A stretch of DNA of 64,000 bases, taken from positions 26,644,765 to 26,708,764 of the forward strand of contig NC_135369.1 in the NCBI RefSeq assembly GCF_049243985.1, read 5' to 3'. The DNA comes from Paroedura picta (taxonomy: Eukaryota > Chordata > Lepidosauria > Squamata > Gekkonidae). Below the pieces are notes generated by a model that was not told where the DNA came from, made no database searches, and saw only the letters and a program-made list of their open reading frames with translations. Position 1 is the first letter of the stretch. Each line of letters begins with the position of its first letter. Shown piece after piece: positions 58,401-64,000 of the stretch. Position numbers and translations under genes: made by a program.

Positions 58401-61400
58401 TCGTGAATGCCCGTCTCTGAGTGGAACACCCAGGGCATCATGTCTACCAGGGTACATCTGTATATCTGGGTAGTATACATAACACCCCCCCCCCCAAATT
58501 CATCTTCACAGCTACCCCTTTGAGGTAGGTGAGGCTGAAAGAATTGCTGGCCTAGGGTCTCCCAGTGAGTGTCATGGCAGGGGGGGATTTGAACATAGGG
58601 CTCTATGATTTCATTCCACACTTGGACCACTCCCCAGGTGACTTGCTCATCTCTTCAGGTCGTGTCCTCTGAGGATCTGATCTTTGGCTATGCTGCTGCC
58701 AGCCAGGTTGGGGAAATGTTTGGGCTGGCAAATGACTCTCTGCAGATGGCCTCTTTGTGCCACGTCTCTTTCCCCTCCCTGCCCAGGTTCGCTACCCCCA
58801 TGAGGGCCACGACTATTTCTTTGCTCTCAAGCGCCTGCGCAAGGACCACATTGTGCAGAAGCGCCAACAAGCGCATGTCCTGATGGAGAAGAAGGTGCTG
58901 CAGGAGAGCCACTGTCCCTTCATTGTCAGGTGGGGAACTGACTGGGGCAACAGAGGAATGGGGGTCTGGTCCGTCCTCTTACTCGTAACAGTGGGGGTCA
59001 TGAGTGAGCAGCCTCTTGGGACCTACTGAAGCTGATTGTCCCTGGGGAGGTCTAGTGATGTGTTTTGTGGCATGATGCACGTGGGCACCAATTGGGTTGG
59101 GCACCGATTCAGATTGAGACTGGTACACAGGCCGAGGAGGCTGAGACCCTGCCCTTGTCCATTTTCATGACCTGAAATGGTATTGGGGAGAAGCTACAGT
59201 TCCCAGCTCTGGCTGGTAAATTCCTGGAGATGTGGTGGCTTTCGAGGTTGGAGATATGATGGTTTAGCGTAAGCTCTCCTGAAGCTTCATTTTCTCCGGG
59301 AGAACTGACCTCTGTAGTCTGGATCTCTCCTGGGAGAACTCCAGAACCCATCTGGAAGAGGGTAGTTCCAGGAGATGCTGTTTCATTTTTAATCCTCGCC
59401 CCCCCAAAAAAGCCAAACAAAAAAAAAAAACAGCAGCGCTGTGTCATTTTCCACCAGTACAAGAACTTTAACTGCTGTGGACAGTTCCAGCATGCACTGA
59501 ATGTGCTGGTTCCCCCTGCCTGCACCTGTAAACAAAAATCCCCAAAAAACAATAAGCTATCCCTTGGCATTTCCCCCTTTCTGTTCTGCTGTTCCATTTG
59601 GGAACCATAATTTGTAGCTCAATATACACAGAGCGCTTTGCTGGCAGGGGCTCATGGGAATTGTAGTCCATGAACATATGGAGGACCGCAGGTTGACTAC
59701 CCCTGCTCTAAACAACAGAGCTCAGTTAACTTTGGACAAAACGGCTGCTTTGGAGGGTGGATTCTATGCCCCTGTGCCCTGCTGAAGCCCCTCCTCTCCC
59801 CAGGCTCCACTGCCCAAATCTCCAGGTTTCTCCCCTCCCCAGACCTGGCAACCCTAGTGTGCATACATTTTGGAACCAAATCAGTTGACTTGTATGAAGG
59901 TTGGCTTTAGAGAACTGGAAACTGGATGCAGAGATGTTCTCTGGTTGGGTGTGTTCCTGGTCAGGGGGGCACCACCACTGGACTCTGCCTTATGGGGAAG
60001 GGGGTGTGCCTCCGTCCAGGTGGGACTCTTGAGAGGCCCTCCCCCAAGGCTATAATTTACTGAGCCTTCCTCCCTTTGCCTTTCCAGCTTGTACGGGACC
60101 TTCCGTGACACCCGCCATGTCTACCTGCTGCTGGAGTTCTGCAAAGGCGGCGAGCTGTGGGCCAAGCTGCGGGAAGTGTACGGAGGGGCAACTGGGCTGG
60201 GGGGGGAGTCATCAGGAAAGAGCAGCCAGCCTTTGGGATCTGTGTGGGAGGGGGGCTCCTGAGAGGGTGGGAAGGGGGAAGTTGGCGGCTTCCTCTGCGA
60301 AGCTTTGGGAGAAACTCAGGGTGGTGAGTCTAGCATCACCTTCTGGCCCTGAACCCGGAGGCCGAACTTCCTTGAAACCAAGCTCTGTTATAATTCTATC
60401 CTGCCTTTGATGGAGCTCCGGGTAACATGCATTGTTCCCCTTTCCCTTCTACCCTTATGACAGCCTTGATAGGCGGACTGCATGACGGAACCAGGGTCAT
60501 CCCTGCGAGCTTCTGTGGCAGGGTGGAGAATTGAAACTGGGTCTCCCAGAAGAAGTGGAGTTGGTTTTTATACCTGCTTTTCACCGCCCAAAGGAGTCTC
60601 AAAGCGACTTACGATCGCCTTCCCTTCCTCTCCCCATAACAGACACCCTGTGAGGTTGCCGCTATTGAGAGAGCTCTGGAAGAACTGCTCTGTGAGAACA
60701 GCTCTAAAAGAACTGTGGATGACCCTAGGTCACCCTGTTGGCTGCATGTGGAAGATGAGAGGGGAATCGAACCTGGCTTTCCAGATCAGAGGCCTCCACC
60801 CCTAACGACTCCACGCTGGCGCTCTAAGCATTTCGCCATGTTCCCGACTCTGCCAAACAAGAGGCGTCCTTGTCCCCTTTAAGCTTAATAAGAATTTTAT
60901 GGCTTTTCCTTCTTCAGTCTCAGTGGCCTATAAATGAATACAATATAGGTTTAACAAGACTCCTCACCTCAAGGCAGTCCCTTCTCCTAAAAACATGCCT
61001 GGGAGAAGGAGACAAAACAATTACTACTACAGCTGTCTCCTTTGCTGGGTCTCTTGTTCTCCAGAGGTCTGATTCTTGCCTCTTAAACCGCGATTGTCTT
61101 TCCAGCCGCTACTTCCCGGAACCCGTGGCCGCCTTCTGCTCTGCCTGTGTCATCGAGGCCCTGGACTACCTGCACAACCAGGGCATTGTCTACCGTGACC
61201 TGAAACCTGAGAACTTGATGTTGGATGGGAAGGGTTATGTGAAGCTGGTAAGGCAGATGGCAGGGCGGCAGTTTTCCATCCGGGAAGGGGGACTGGGGCT
61301 CAGGCGGTCTTGGAAAGTATCGTCTCTGTTTCCATCGGAAGCCCTGGTGGTGCGAAGGTCCATGTGGCAAGGGAGAATGTATTCTGAGCATGTTCAGAGG

Positions 61401-62993
61401 CACTCTCCTGAAGTGTCGCTTGTGGGAAAGAGGCTCTGGGCCTTGCGCTGGGAGGAAAATGCCCTCTGAGAAAGAGCTCTGCTCTGATGGGACTCCTCAC
61501 TTGGCCTCGTGCTGGCAGGGGCACGCAGCTGGAACTGGTGAGGAGTCCCTCCCTGTTTGATTCTTTCTAACCTTCTCCCGGTTCCTCCTCCTCCTGGGCA
61601 GGTGGACTTTGGCTTTGCAAAGTCCCTGAATCCTGGGGAGAAGACCTACTCCTTCTGTGGGACTCCTGACTACCTGGCGCCTGAGATCCTGCGCCACGAA
61701 GGACATGACTATGCCGTGGACTTCTGGATGCTCGGGGTGCTCATCTTTGAGATGATTGTGGGACGGTGAGGCTCTTTTTCCCTCCTCCCCCCTGCCACCC
61801 ATTGGAATTGGGGTGGGGTCCCTCCTGAGCAGCCGATTCTCTCTCCTCCGTTCTGCATTGCTGCCGCTAAGAATGAGGGGGCTGCAGGCACTAGAGAGAC
61901 ACAAAGGCCTCCTGAGCATGTGAGGAGTACAGTAGGGCCCTTCACTAGGTCTGGCTGAAGCCTTGCCTGCCCCTTGTCTGGAGCCGCGAGACGGGAGGCC
62001 CGCCTGTCCCCAAAGCAGTCCAGCCCTGTGGCTGAGGCCCCTTACTTTGGCTATGCTCTGTTGCAATTCAAAGGCAGCAGCAAGAATGAAACACACATTT
62101 CTGCACACACTGAGCAGCTTGCTAGGTTCATGGGGGGGAGATGGTGGGAGGAAGTGGAGCCTATAATAGCAGCACCTCTGGAAAAGAGTGCTTTTACCCC
62201 CTCCTGTGATGGAAGCTTCAGCGTCCTTTCAGCCAATGCCCAGCCAGAAGGGTGGGCTGGAGCCGGTCAGGCTGCCCACTGCTGGCACTCATCCTCCCCT
62301 CCCTCCCCTCTTTCCCCGCAGTCCCCCGTTCCACAGTTCTGAGCCTGAAAAGACCTACAGCAAGATCCTGGACGGAATCTTCTCTTTCCCTGTGTCTGTG
62401 AGTGAAGCTGCCTGCTCCCTCGTGGCCAAGCTGTGCAGGTGCCTCTCCCCACTGCTCTCTGCTCTAGAGGGGGGCAGGATTATGGGTGGGTCAGAGCTGG
62501 CCTGGGTGCGGAAGGGGTCAGCCCAATTCATGCAGCACAGGGCCTCGTTCGCAAGAAGCTCACCTGATGCTGAGAGGAGGGCCTGCTTTGCACCGAGGGA
62601 GAGGGCGGTAATGTGTCGGCCACATCCGGCCTAGCTTGCTGCAATTCAAACGCAAGAACCTAAGTCACCTAAGCAGGTGAAAACGGTATATTTCAAAGCA
62701 CCAAGAAAAGTAGACAAGTTAGGGTTTGCCAGAGATCCATTTCCCTGGAGAAAATGGCAGCTTTGGAGGGTGGGACTCTGTGGCGTTGCTCATGGCTGAG
62801 GTCCCTTCCCTCTGCAAATCCCGCCTGCTCCTAGCACTGCCAGGCTCCTCCCCCACAATCTCCAGATATTTCCCAAGCAGGAGTTGGCAACCTTGGGCAA
62901 ACTGACCTCCTTTCCTCGCCTTCTTGGCAGGCGTAGACCAGGGCAGCGTTTGGGGACCACCGGCAACGGGATCCGGGCAATCCGTAAGCACAG
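37372..62993 (+). CDS. cGMP-dependent protein kinase (PKG family), 3' end beyond the window
   Basis: A serine/threonine kinase switched on by cGMP. Eighteen coding exons, all GT-AG and in phase, give 617 codons. Order: residues 1-78, a short Leu/Glu/Arg-rich start and a linker with R50-R51-G52-S53; about 85-205, the first cyclic-nucleotide domain with cassette [16 protein letters not shown] at 156-171; about 208-312, the second with [15 protein letters not shown] at 278-292; then a linker; then the kinase from 365. Both cassettes keep the threonine (168, 290) that favours cGMP in PKGs. The kinase has the glycine loop GTGGFGTV (369-376), Lys393, Glu412, YRDLKPEN (485-492), DFG (505-507) and activation loop [11 protein letters not shown] (521-531), so it should be active. 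The final exon or exons (WF.GFNW region) are not in the window. It diverges from PRKG1 and PRKG2 throughout; zebrafish-type prkg3 is the best candidate, but I did not assign a symbol. Confidence 0.93.
38428..38587 (+). CDS. PKG-like exon 2, with RRGS motif
   Basis: Residues 26-78: a low-complexity acidic linker followed by [20 protein letters not shown] fits the basophilic kinase consensus and lies where PKGs carry their autoinhibitory and autophosphorylation segment, before the first cGMP domain. The acceptor is GCTCCAG|AT and the donor AG|GTAACC. Confidence 0.85.
38785..38951 (+). CDS. PKG-like exon 3, start of the first cGMP-binding domain
   Basis: Encodes [20 protein letters not shown] to [20 protein letters not shown] plus VA. 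It resembles the PKG LIKEAILDNDFMKNL region and the beta strands of the domain (EGD-G--MYIV). The acceptor is TCCACCAG|G and the donor G|GTGAGG. Confidence 0.93.
40081..40100. repeat. (TCA)n microsatellite
   Basis: About seven TCA units at the tail of the 5S-type SINE that follows. Confidence 0.9.
40101..40425 (-). mobile_element. 5S-rRNA-derived SINE split by MITE copy D
   Basis: The reverse complement of 40345-40425 reads GAAAGCTAAGCTGGGCCGGC and AGTACTTGGATGGGAGAC, close to 5S rRNA. The SINE body resumes at 40101-40193 on the other side of the palindromic MITE. PKG-like intron 3. Confidence 0.75.
40194..40329. mobile_element. 136-bp palindromic hAT MITE, copy D
   Basis: Same family as copies A-C, with target duplication GTATAAGC / GTTTAAGC. 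Inserted in a 5S-derived SINE. Confidence 0.87.
40954..41100 (-). mobile_element. tRNA-derived SINE (GTGGCTCAGTGG family)
   Basis: ACATGAAGCTGCTTATACTG AATCAGAC, then CCAGAGTCTCTGGCAGAGGT CTTTCACATCACCTGATC: the body of this SINE in reverse. The tRNA head is missing or eroded. Confidence 0.65.
41486..41599 (+). CDS. PKG-like exon 4, first phosphate-binding cassette
   Basis: Encodes [20 protein letters not shown] and [18 protein letters not shown]. Glu158 and Arg167 would bind the cyclic phosphoribose, and Thr168 fits PKG-type cGMP selectivity. The acceptor is CTGTTGCAG|AA and the donor G|GTAAGG. Confidence 0.95.
41606..43602. other. PKG-like intron 4
   Basis: Mostly unassigned. A fold-back retroposon fragment sits near 42260-42290 (GACCAACATGGCTACCCC), a G-run near 42340-42357, and a CpG-richer patch at 42820-42910. 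No exon-like signal in phase. Confidence 0.4.
43603..43708 (+). CDS. PKG-like exon 5, end of the first cGMP domain
   Basis: Encodes [20 protein letters not shown] and [15 protein letters not shown], matching the PKG strand V.LWA.DRQ.F.TI and the following helix. The acceptor is TCTCCCCAG|CG and the donor GG|GTGAGT. Confidence 0.94.
44138..44416 (-). mobile_element. Sauria-type tRNA SINE, full length
   Basis: Reverse complement runs from a GAGGGCCAGCTTTGTGTGG head to the GCCGCTTTGAGACTCCTTTG block and an AAAAACCAACCTTTCTTCTTC tail. Between exons 5 and 6 of the PKG-like gene. Confidence 0.85.
45046..45320 (+). mobile_element. Sauria-type tRNA SINE, full length
   Basis: GAGAGCCAGTGTGGTGTAGT GG head, GAGTTTGATTCCCCACTCC, TGACCTTGGGCTAGTCAC, GACTCCTTTGGGTAGTG. 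It ends about 70 nt before exon 6. Confidence 0.88.
45394..45457 (+). CDS. PKG-like exon 6
   Basis: Short exon encoding [22 protein letters not shown], the inter-domain helix (PKG: F-SLPEEILSKLADVLEE). The acceptor follows a long pyrimidine run (CTCCCAG|G) and the donor is GAG|GTAAGT, phase 0. Confidence 0.92.
45669..45746 (+). CDS. PKG-like exon 7, start of the second cGMP domain
   Basis: 26 codons: [26 protein letters not shown], matching PKG [23 protein letters not shown]. The acceptor is TTCTTGCAG|CGC and the donor CAG|GTGAGA, phase 0. Confidence 0.94.
45990..46125 (-). mobile_element. tRNA-derived SINE (GTGGCTCAGTGG family)
   Basis: Reads AACTGGAAATGGCAGGGGCT GAACTTGAGG, then AAAGCAGGTGCTCTGCCACT GAAGCCAC, the head in reverse. 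Confidence 0.65.
46247..46501 (+). mobile_element. Sauria-type SINE, 5' truncated
   Basis: Begins inside the tRNA-like head (GTGACTTCTAATCTGGCACA) and runs to the CCAACTCTTCTTCTTC tail. Confidence 0.82.
46641..46729 (+). CDS. PKG-like exon 8
   Basis: Encodes [20 protein letters not shown] and DHFGELALI, the first half of the second phosphate-binding cassette (Glu280). The acceptor is CTCCACAG|GTG and the donor CG|GTAAGT, phase 2. Confidence 0.94.
47248..47633 (-). mobile_element. SPIN-type hAT element, copy 3
   Basis: CAGTGGTTCTCAACCTTCCT AATGCCACGACCC at one end and GACCTCCAGGTTGAGAACCA CTG at the other. Target duplication ACTTAGGT / ACTTAGGC. Same family as 16057 and 18204, in the opposite orientation. 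PKG-like intron 8. Confidence 0.88.
47842..48161. mobile_element. hAT element with CAGCCTTTCTC ends
   Basis: Ends CAGCCTTTCTCAC and ATTTGAGAAAGCCTG are inverted, and an exact octamer GATTAGGC flanks both sides (47834-47841, 48162-48169). The 320-bp interior has no transposase frame. Confidence 0.85.
49257..49322 (+). CDS. PKG-like exon 9, second cassette threonine
   Basis: Encodes [22 protein letters not shown] plus two bases. Arg289-Thr290 complete the second cGMP-binding cassette, equivalent to VRTAN in PKG I, and EDEVTCIAV matches AEAVTCLVI. The acceptor is ACACACAG|G and the donor GA|GTAAGT. Confidence 0.93.
49728..49965 (-). mobile_element. RTE/BovB-type LINE 3' end
   Basis: The minus strand encodes [21 protein letters not shown], then [14 protein letters not shown]. 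This is the conserved C-terminus of RTE/BovB reverse-transcriptase proteins (GRxRMRWLD ... DRxxWR). It is the presumed partner LINE of the Sauria SINEs here. Confidence 0.82.
50747..50975 (-). mobile_element. CR1 LINE 3' end
   Basis: Starts with the reverse terminus AGAATCATAGAGTTGGAAGG and continues through CATCTAGTCCAACCCCC and CTCTTCCACTGAGAAGCCAC, typical of CR1 UTR. Confidence 0.85.
51020..51085 (+). mobile_element. CR1 LINE 3' terminus fragment
   Basis: GGGGGATGGACTAGATGGCC TGAATTGCCCCTTCCAACTC, a CR1 end in the opposite direction to its neighbour. Confidence 0.8.
51191..51229 (+). CDS. PKG-like exon 10
   Basis: A 39-nt exon encoding [13 protein letters not shown] plus two bases, the helix after the second cGMP domain (PKG: RDSFKHLIG). 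The acceptor is TTTTCCATAG|A and the donor CC|GTAAGT. It is supported mainly by exact phase fit on both sides. Confidence 0.85.
51448..51492 (+). CDS. PKG-like exon 11, linker
   Basis: A 45-nt exon encoding [15 protein letters not shown] plus two bases, a proline- and acid-rich linker between regulatory and catalytic halves. The acceptor is CCCTCTCAG|A and the donor TG|GTCAGT. The following intron is about 5.65 kb, so a small extra exon there cannot be ruled out. Confidence 0.8.
51774..51909. mobile_element. 136-bp palindromic hAT MITE, copy E
   Basis: CAGGGGTAGTCAACCTGTGG ... ACAGGTTGACTACCCCTG, exactly 136 bp like copies A-D. The target duplication is not clear. PKG-like intron 11. Confidence 0.85.
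52060..52225 (-). mobile_element. 5S-rRNA-derived SINE, diverged
   Basis: CTTCCCATCCAAGCACTCTC CAGGGCTGACTTGGC in reverse resembles the 5S core, and GTCCAGAGGTGGCTTGCCATT GCC is the conserved body of this SINE. Confidence 0.65.
52816..53026. mobile_element. Fold-back retroposon with 14-bp target duplication
   Basis: Two inverted half-copies meet at 52938-52956 (CACTTCTTCAGATAT / CTGAAGAAGTGGGC). The exact 14-mer TATGTTCTCATTAA lies on each side (52802-52815, 53027-53040). PKG-like intron 11. Confidence 0.75.
53041..54988. other. PKG-like intron 11, unassigned part
   Basis: An old tRNA-SINE-like stretch may lie at 53405-53560 (GGTTATCAGGCTAGGAATCT; TTCAGGTTCAAATCC). Otherwise AT-rich sequence with no exon or named repeat. 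Confidence 0.4.
54989..55106. mobile_element. Palindromic hAT MITE, shortened copy F
   Basis: 118 bp; the centre of the palindrome is deleted and the arms are more diverged. GTCCAGAC precedes and GTCCAGAA follows, a probable target duplication. Confidence 0.75.
55107..56451. other. PKG-like intron 11, unassigned part
   Basis: No exon-like or named repeat sequence. An imperfect long-range inverted pair (ACTGGAGGTTGCTAGAACCT GCAAGGTTGGATGTCTGTGC near 55930 and its reverse near 56680-56725) brackets 55930-56730. Confidence 0.4.
56452..56525. mobile_element. Fold-back retroposon, half copy
   Basis: GAAGAAGGGTGCTTGCACTC GAAAGCTCACGCCTTGAATA and GTTGGTCTTAAAGGTGCCAC TGGACTC, one arm of the family at 19678 and 52816. 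Confidence 0.7.
56909..57113 (-). mobile_element. GGGTTGCCA-type short repeat next to exon 12
   Basis: AGGGTTGGGAAACACCTGGA to CCTGGAGGCTGGCATCCCTA. It ends 32 nt before the exon 12 acceptor. The presumed branch point (CTTGAC, A at 57120) falls just past its edge. Confidence 0.6.
57146..57275 (+). CDS. PKG-like exon 12, glycine-rich loop
   Basis: Encodes [20 protein letters not shown] to [23 protein letters not shown] is the nucleotide-binding loop. The stretch before it ([19 protein letters not shown]) is unlike the L.DF.IIDTLG lead-in of PKG I and II. The acceptor is CTCCTTGCAG|T and the donor CTG|GTAAGG. Confidence 0.92.
57732..58076. mobile_element. hAT element with CAGTGGTC ends
   Basis: CAGTGGTCCCCAACC and GGTTGGGGACCACTG ends, with flanks GCTTACAT / GCGTACAT. 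Same family as the copy nested in CR1 at 9784-10154. GC-rich interior, no transposase. PKG-like intron 12. Confidence 0.87.
58787..58929 (+). CDS. PKG-like exon 13, catalytic lysine and helix C
   Basis: Encodes [20 protein letters not shown] to [19 protein letters not shown]. Lys393 (FALK) is the ATP-anchoring lysine and Glu412 its helix-C partner. The acceptor is CTGCCCAG|GTT and the donor AG|GTGGGG, phase 2. Confidence 0.95.
59180..59375 (-). mobile_element. GGGTTGCCA-type short repeat, diverged
   Basis: CAGCTCTGGCTGGTAAATTC CTGGAGATG and GGAGAACTGACCTCTGTAGTC TGG are family blocks in reverse. Confidence 0.45.
59638..59705. mobile_element. Half copy of the palindromic hAT MITE (copy G)
   Basis: Only the right arm is present (GCTGGCAGGGGCTCATGGGA ATTGTAGTCC ... 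GGTTGACTACCCCTG). Confidence 0.8.
59733..59857 (+). mobile_element. GGGTTGCCA-type short repeat, partial
   Basis: GCTGCTTTGGAGGGTGGATT CTATG through CAGACCTGGCAACCCTAG, the 3' half of the family. Confidence 0.55.
60088..60177 (+). CDS. PKG-like exon 14, hinge region
   Basis: Encodes [20 protein letters not shown] and [10 protein letters not shown] plus two bases, the classic AGC-kinase hinge (LY.TF.D...LYMLME...GGELW). The donor was set at GT|GTACGG because only this phase joins the next exon. The acceptor is CTTTCCAG|C. Confidence 0.93.
60549..60825 (-). mobile_element. Sauria-type tRNA SINE, full length
   Basis: Reverse complement runs from AGAGCGCCAGCGTGGAGTCG through GGTTCGATTCCCC and GGCGATCGTAAGTCGCTTTG to AAAAACCAACTCCACTTCT. 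PKG-like intron 14. Confidence 0.87.
61106..61247 (+). CDS. PKG-like exon 15, catalytic loop
   Basis: Encodes [20 protein letters not shown] and [20 protein letters not shown] then GKGYVKL. Asp487 in YRDLKPEN is the catalytic base. The acceptor is TCTTTCCAG|C and the donor CTG|GTAAGG, phase 0. Confidence 0.96.
61602..61765 (+). CDS. PKG-like exon 16, DFG and activation loop
   Basis: Encodes [20 protein letters not shown] to [20 protein letters not shown] and [17 protein letters not shown] binds magnesium, Thr518 or Thr524 lies in the activation loop, and the APE motif is intact. The acceptor is CTGGGCAG|GTG and the donor CG|GTGAGG. Confidence 0.96.
62322..62438 (+). CDS. PKG-like exon 17
   Basis: Encodes [39 protein letters not shown], matching PKG [20 protein letters not shown]...NAANLIKKLC. 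The acceptor is TTCCCCGCAG|T and the donor AG|GTGCCT. Confidence 0.94.
62719..62897 (+). mobile_element. GGGTTGCCA-type short repeat next to exon 18
   Basis: TTAGGGTTTGCCAGAGATCC to AGCAGGAGTTGGCAACCTTG G. It ends about 33 nt before the exon 18 acceptor, mirroring the exon 12 case. Confidence 0.6.
62931..62993 (+). CDS. PKG-like exon 18, last exon in the window
   Basis: Encodes [21 protein letters not shown] plus two bases, matching PKG [24 protein letters not shown]. The donor is AG|GTATGC, phase 2. The expected C-terminal tail after W-F is not found in 62994-64000, so about 50 residues remain outside the window. Confidence 0.92.
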
Positions 62994-64000
62994 GTATGCC
63001 TGCTGGGCCAGACGCTCTCTGCCAGAACAAGGGCTGGGGATGGCAAAGGATTCCTGATCCCCTCCTGATGCAGGAAGCTGCTAAGGTTTAACCAGCGATA
63101 CGTTTTCTGTGTGAGTTAGCTTAATAAAAGCCTCTTGCCGCTACCTGGGGTGAGCCGGCTTCAGCGGCTAAAGCTTTTCTGACAATTTCTTTCCGTATCT
63201 CACTGAACATTTTCTAGCGCAGGTTTTGTGCTCCCAGGGGTTAGCCGGCTTGTTCGGCTCTTTGCTTTGCAAACCCTGACCTCTCATGTGTTCACTGAAC
63301 AAAGGAATCAGATCAGAGTATTAATACGTGGAAGAGCATAAGAACTACCCGGGTAGGTCAGGCAAAGAGTTCATGTAGGAAAAGAAAAGTGAAGGAAAAG
63401 GGGAAACTTAACTCAACCCAAAATACTGCAAGGGTCAAGCTACATCAAATAAAATAATATCACCATCACATTAAATATTTACTTGATGGTGTACACAGTA
63501 GAGAAGTTAAAAACATAGAGCCTGAACATGAGGCTGCATGAAAAGTCAAAACAGGCTTCACATAAGCTATAATTTTACATATAAGGTTTTATCAAATGGC
63601 TAGCATAAGATCATATGTGTTTCAGCTTCAAGGGCCTTCCTTAGTGGTCAATAATACAAACTTGCCCTTCCCTTCAGGCAAGGAAAGCACAATTCCTAGC
63701 AAGATTTAATGTCTTTCCCTTGAAAGTGACCCATGGCAGGTTTTGGCATATTTCTGAATCATAGAGATTTTGCCTCCATGGTTGTGATGTCCCTGACACC
63801 CTCCCCCACAACATATTGGTCTCCCCAGCTCTTTGCAGCCAATGCTGCCCAATTCAAGACTATATAACCAAATTAGGGCTGAATTGCAGGAATGAATGGC
63901 AAATCCTTAAAGCTCTGCTTAATGTGAAGAATCAACCTCTCTTGGCTAAAATTGCAAATGTTTAAAGTCATTCTTTTGTATTTGCAAAATTTCTAGCCTG
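62994..64000. other. PKG-like intron 18, to window end
   Basis: Searched by eye for the expected W-F-.-G-F-N-W exon: none seen. No named repeat; AT-rich after 63300. Confidence 0.5.

Overview
The window is vertebrate genomic DNA, most likely from a squamate reptile (a lizard). Its interspersed repeats point that way: tRNA-headed SINEs of the Sauria SINE type, 5S-rRNA-headed SINEs, BovB/RTE-type LINE fragments, CR1 and L2 LINE 3' ends, and several short hAT families including SPIN-type copies. The species cannot be told from the sequence alone.

Two protein-coding genes lie head to head. The first, on the minus strand (CDS 19140 down to 2023), is ketohexokinase (KHK, fructokinase). It is complete: eight coding exons give a 298-residue protein, the human length, and a ninth exon is the alternative for exon 3. 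Both versions of the mutually exclusive exon 3 (C-type and A-type, 135 nt each) are intact and separated by only 71 nt. The promoter lies in a CpG-rich island around 18.8-19.6 kb, and a poly(A) signal lies about 255 nt past the stop.

The second gene, on the plus strand from 37372 to beyond the window end, encodes a cGMP-dependent protein kinase (PKG family). Eighteen in-phase coding exons give 617 codons: a short N-terminus with an R-R-G-S motif, two cyclic-nucleotide-binding domains with the PKG-type threonine, and a kinase domain with all catalytic residues. It is too different from PRKG1 and PRKG2 to be either, and may be the third vertebrate PKG (prkg3-like). The last exon or exons lie outside the window.

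The 17-18 kb between the two start codons, and nearly all intron sequence, is filled with old mobile elements. These include L2 and CR1 LINE tails, Sauria and 5S SINEs, three SPIN-type hAT elements, two hAT elements with CAGTGGTC ends, a 320-bp hAT element with perfect 8-bp target duplications, a uniform family of 136-bp palindromic hAT MITEs, a GGGTTGCCA-type repeat family, a fold-back retroposon with 13-14 bp target duplications, a 0.9-kb terminal-inverted-repeat element, and a GC-rich fold-back block at 22.2-23.0 kb. No third host gene, true tRNA or rRNA gene, or CRISPR array was found.

The two genes have no known common pathway. KHK phosphorylates fructose; the kinase gene would respond to cGMP. 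Their shared feature is the divergent promoter arrangement.
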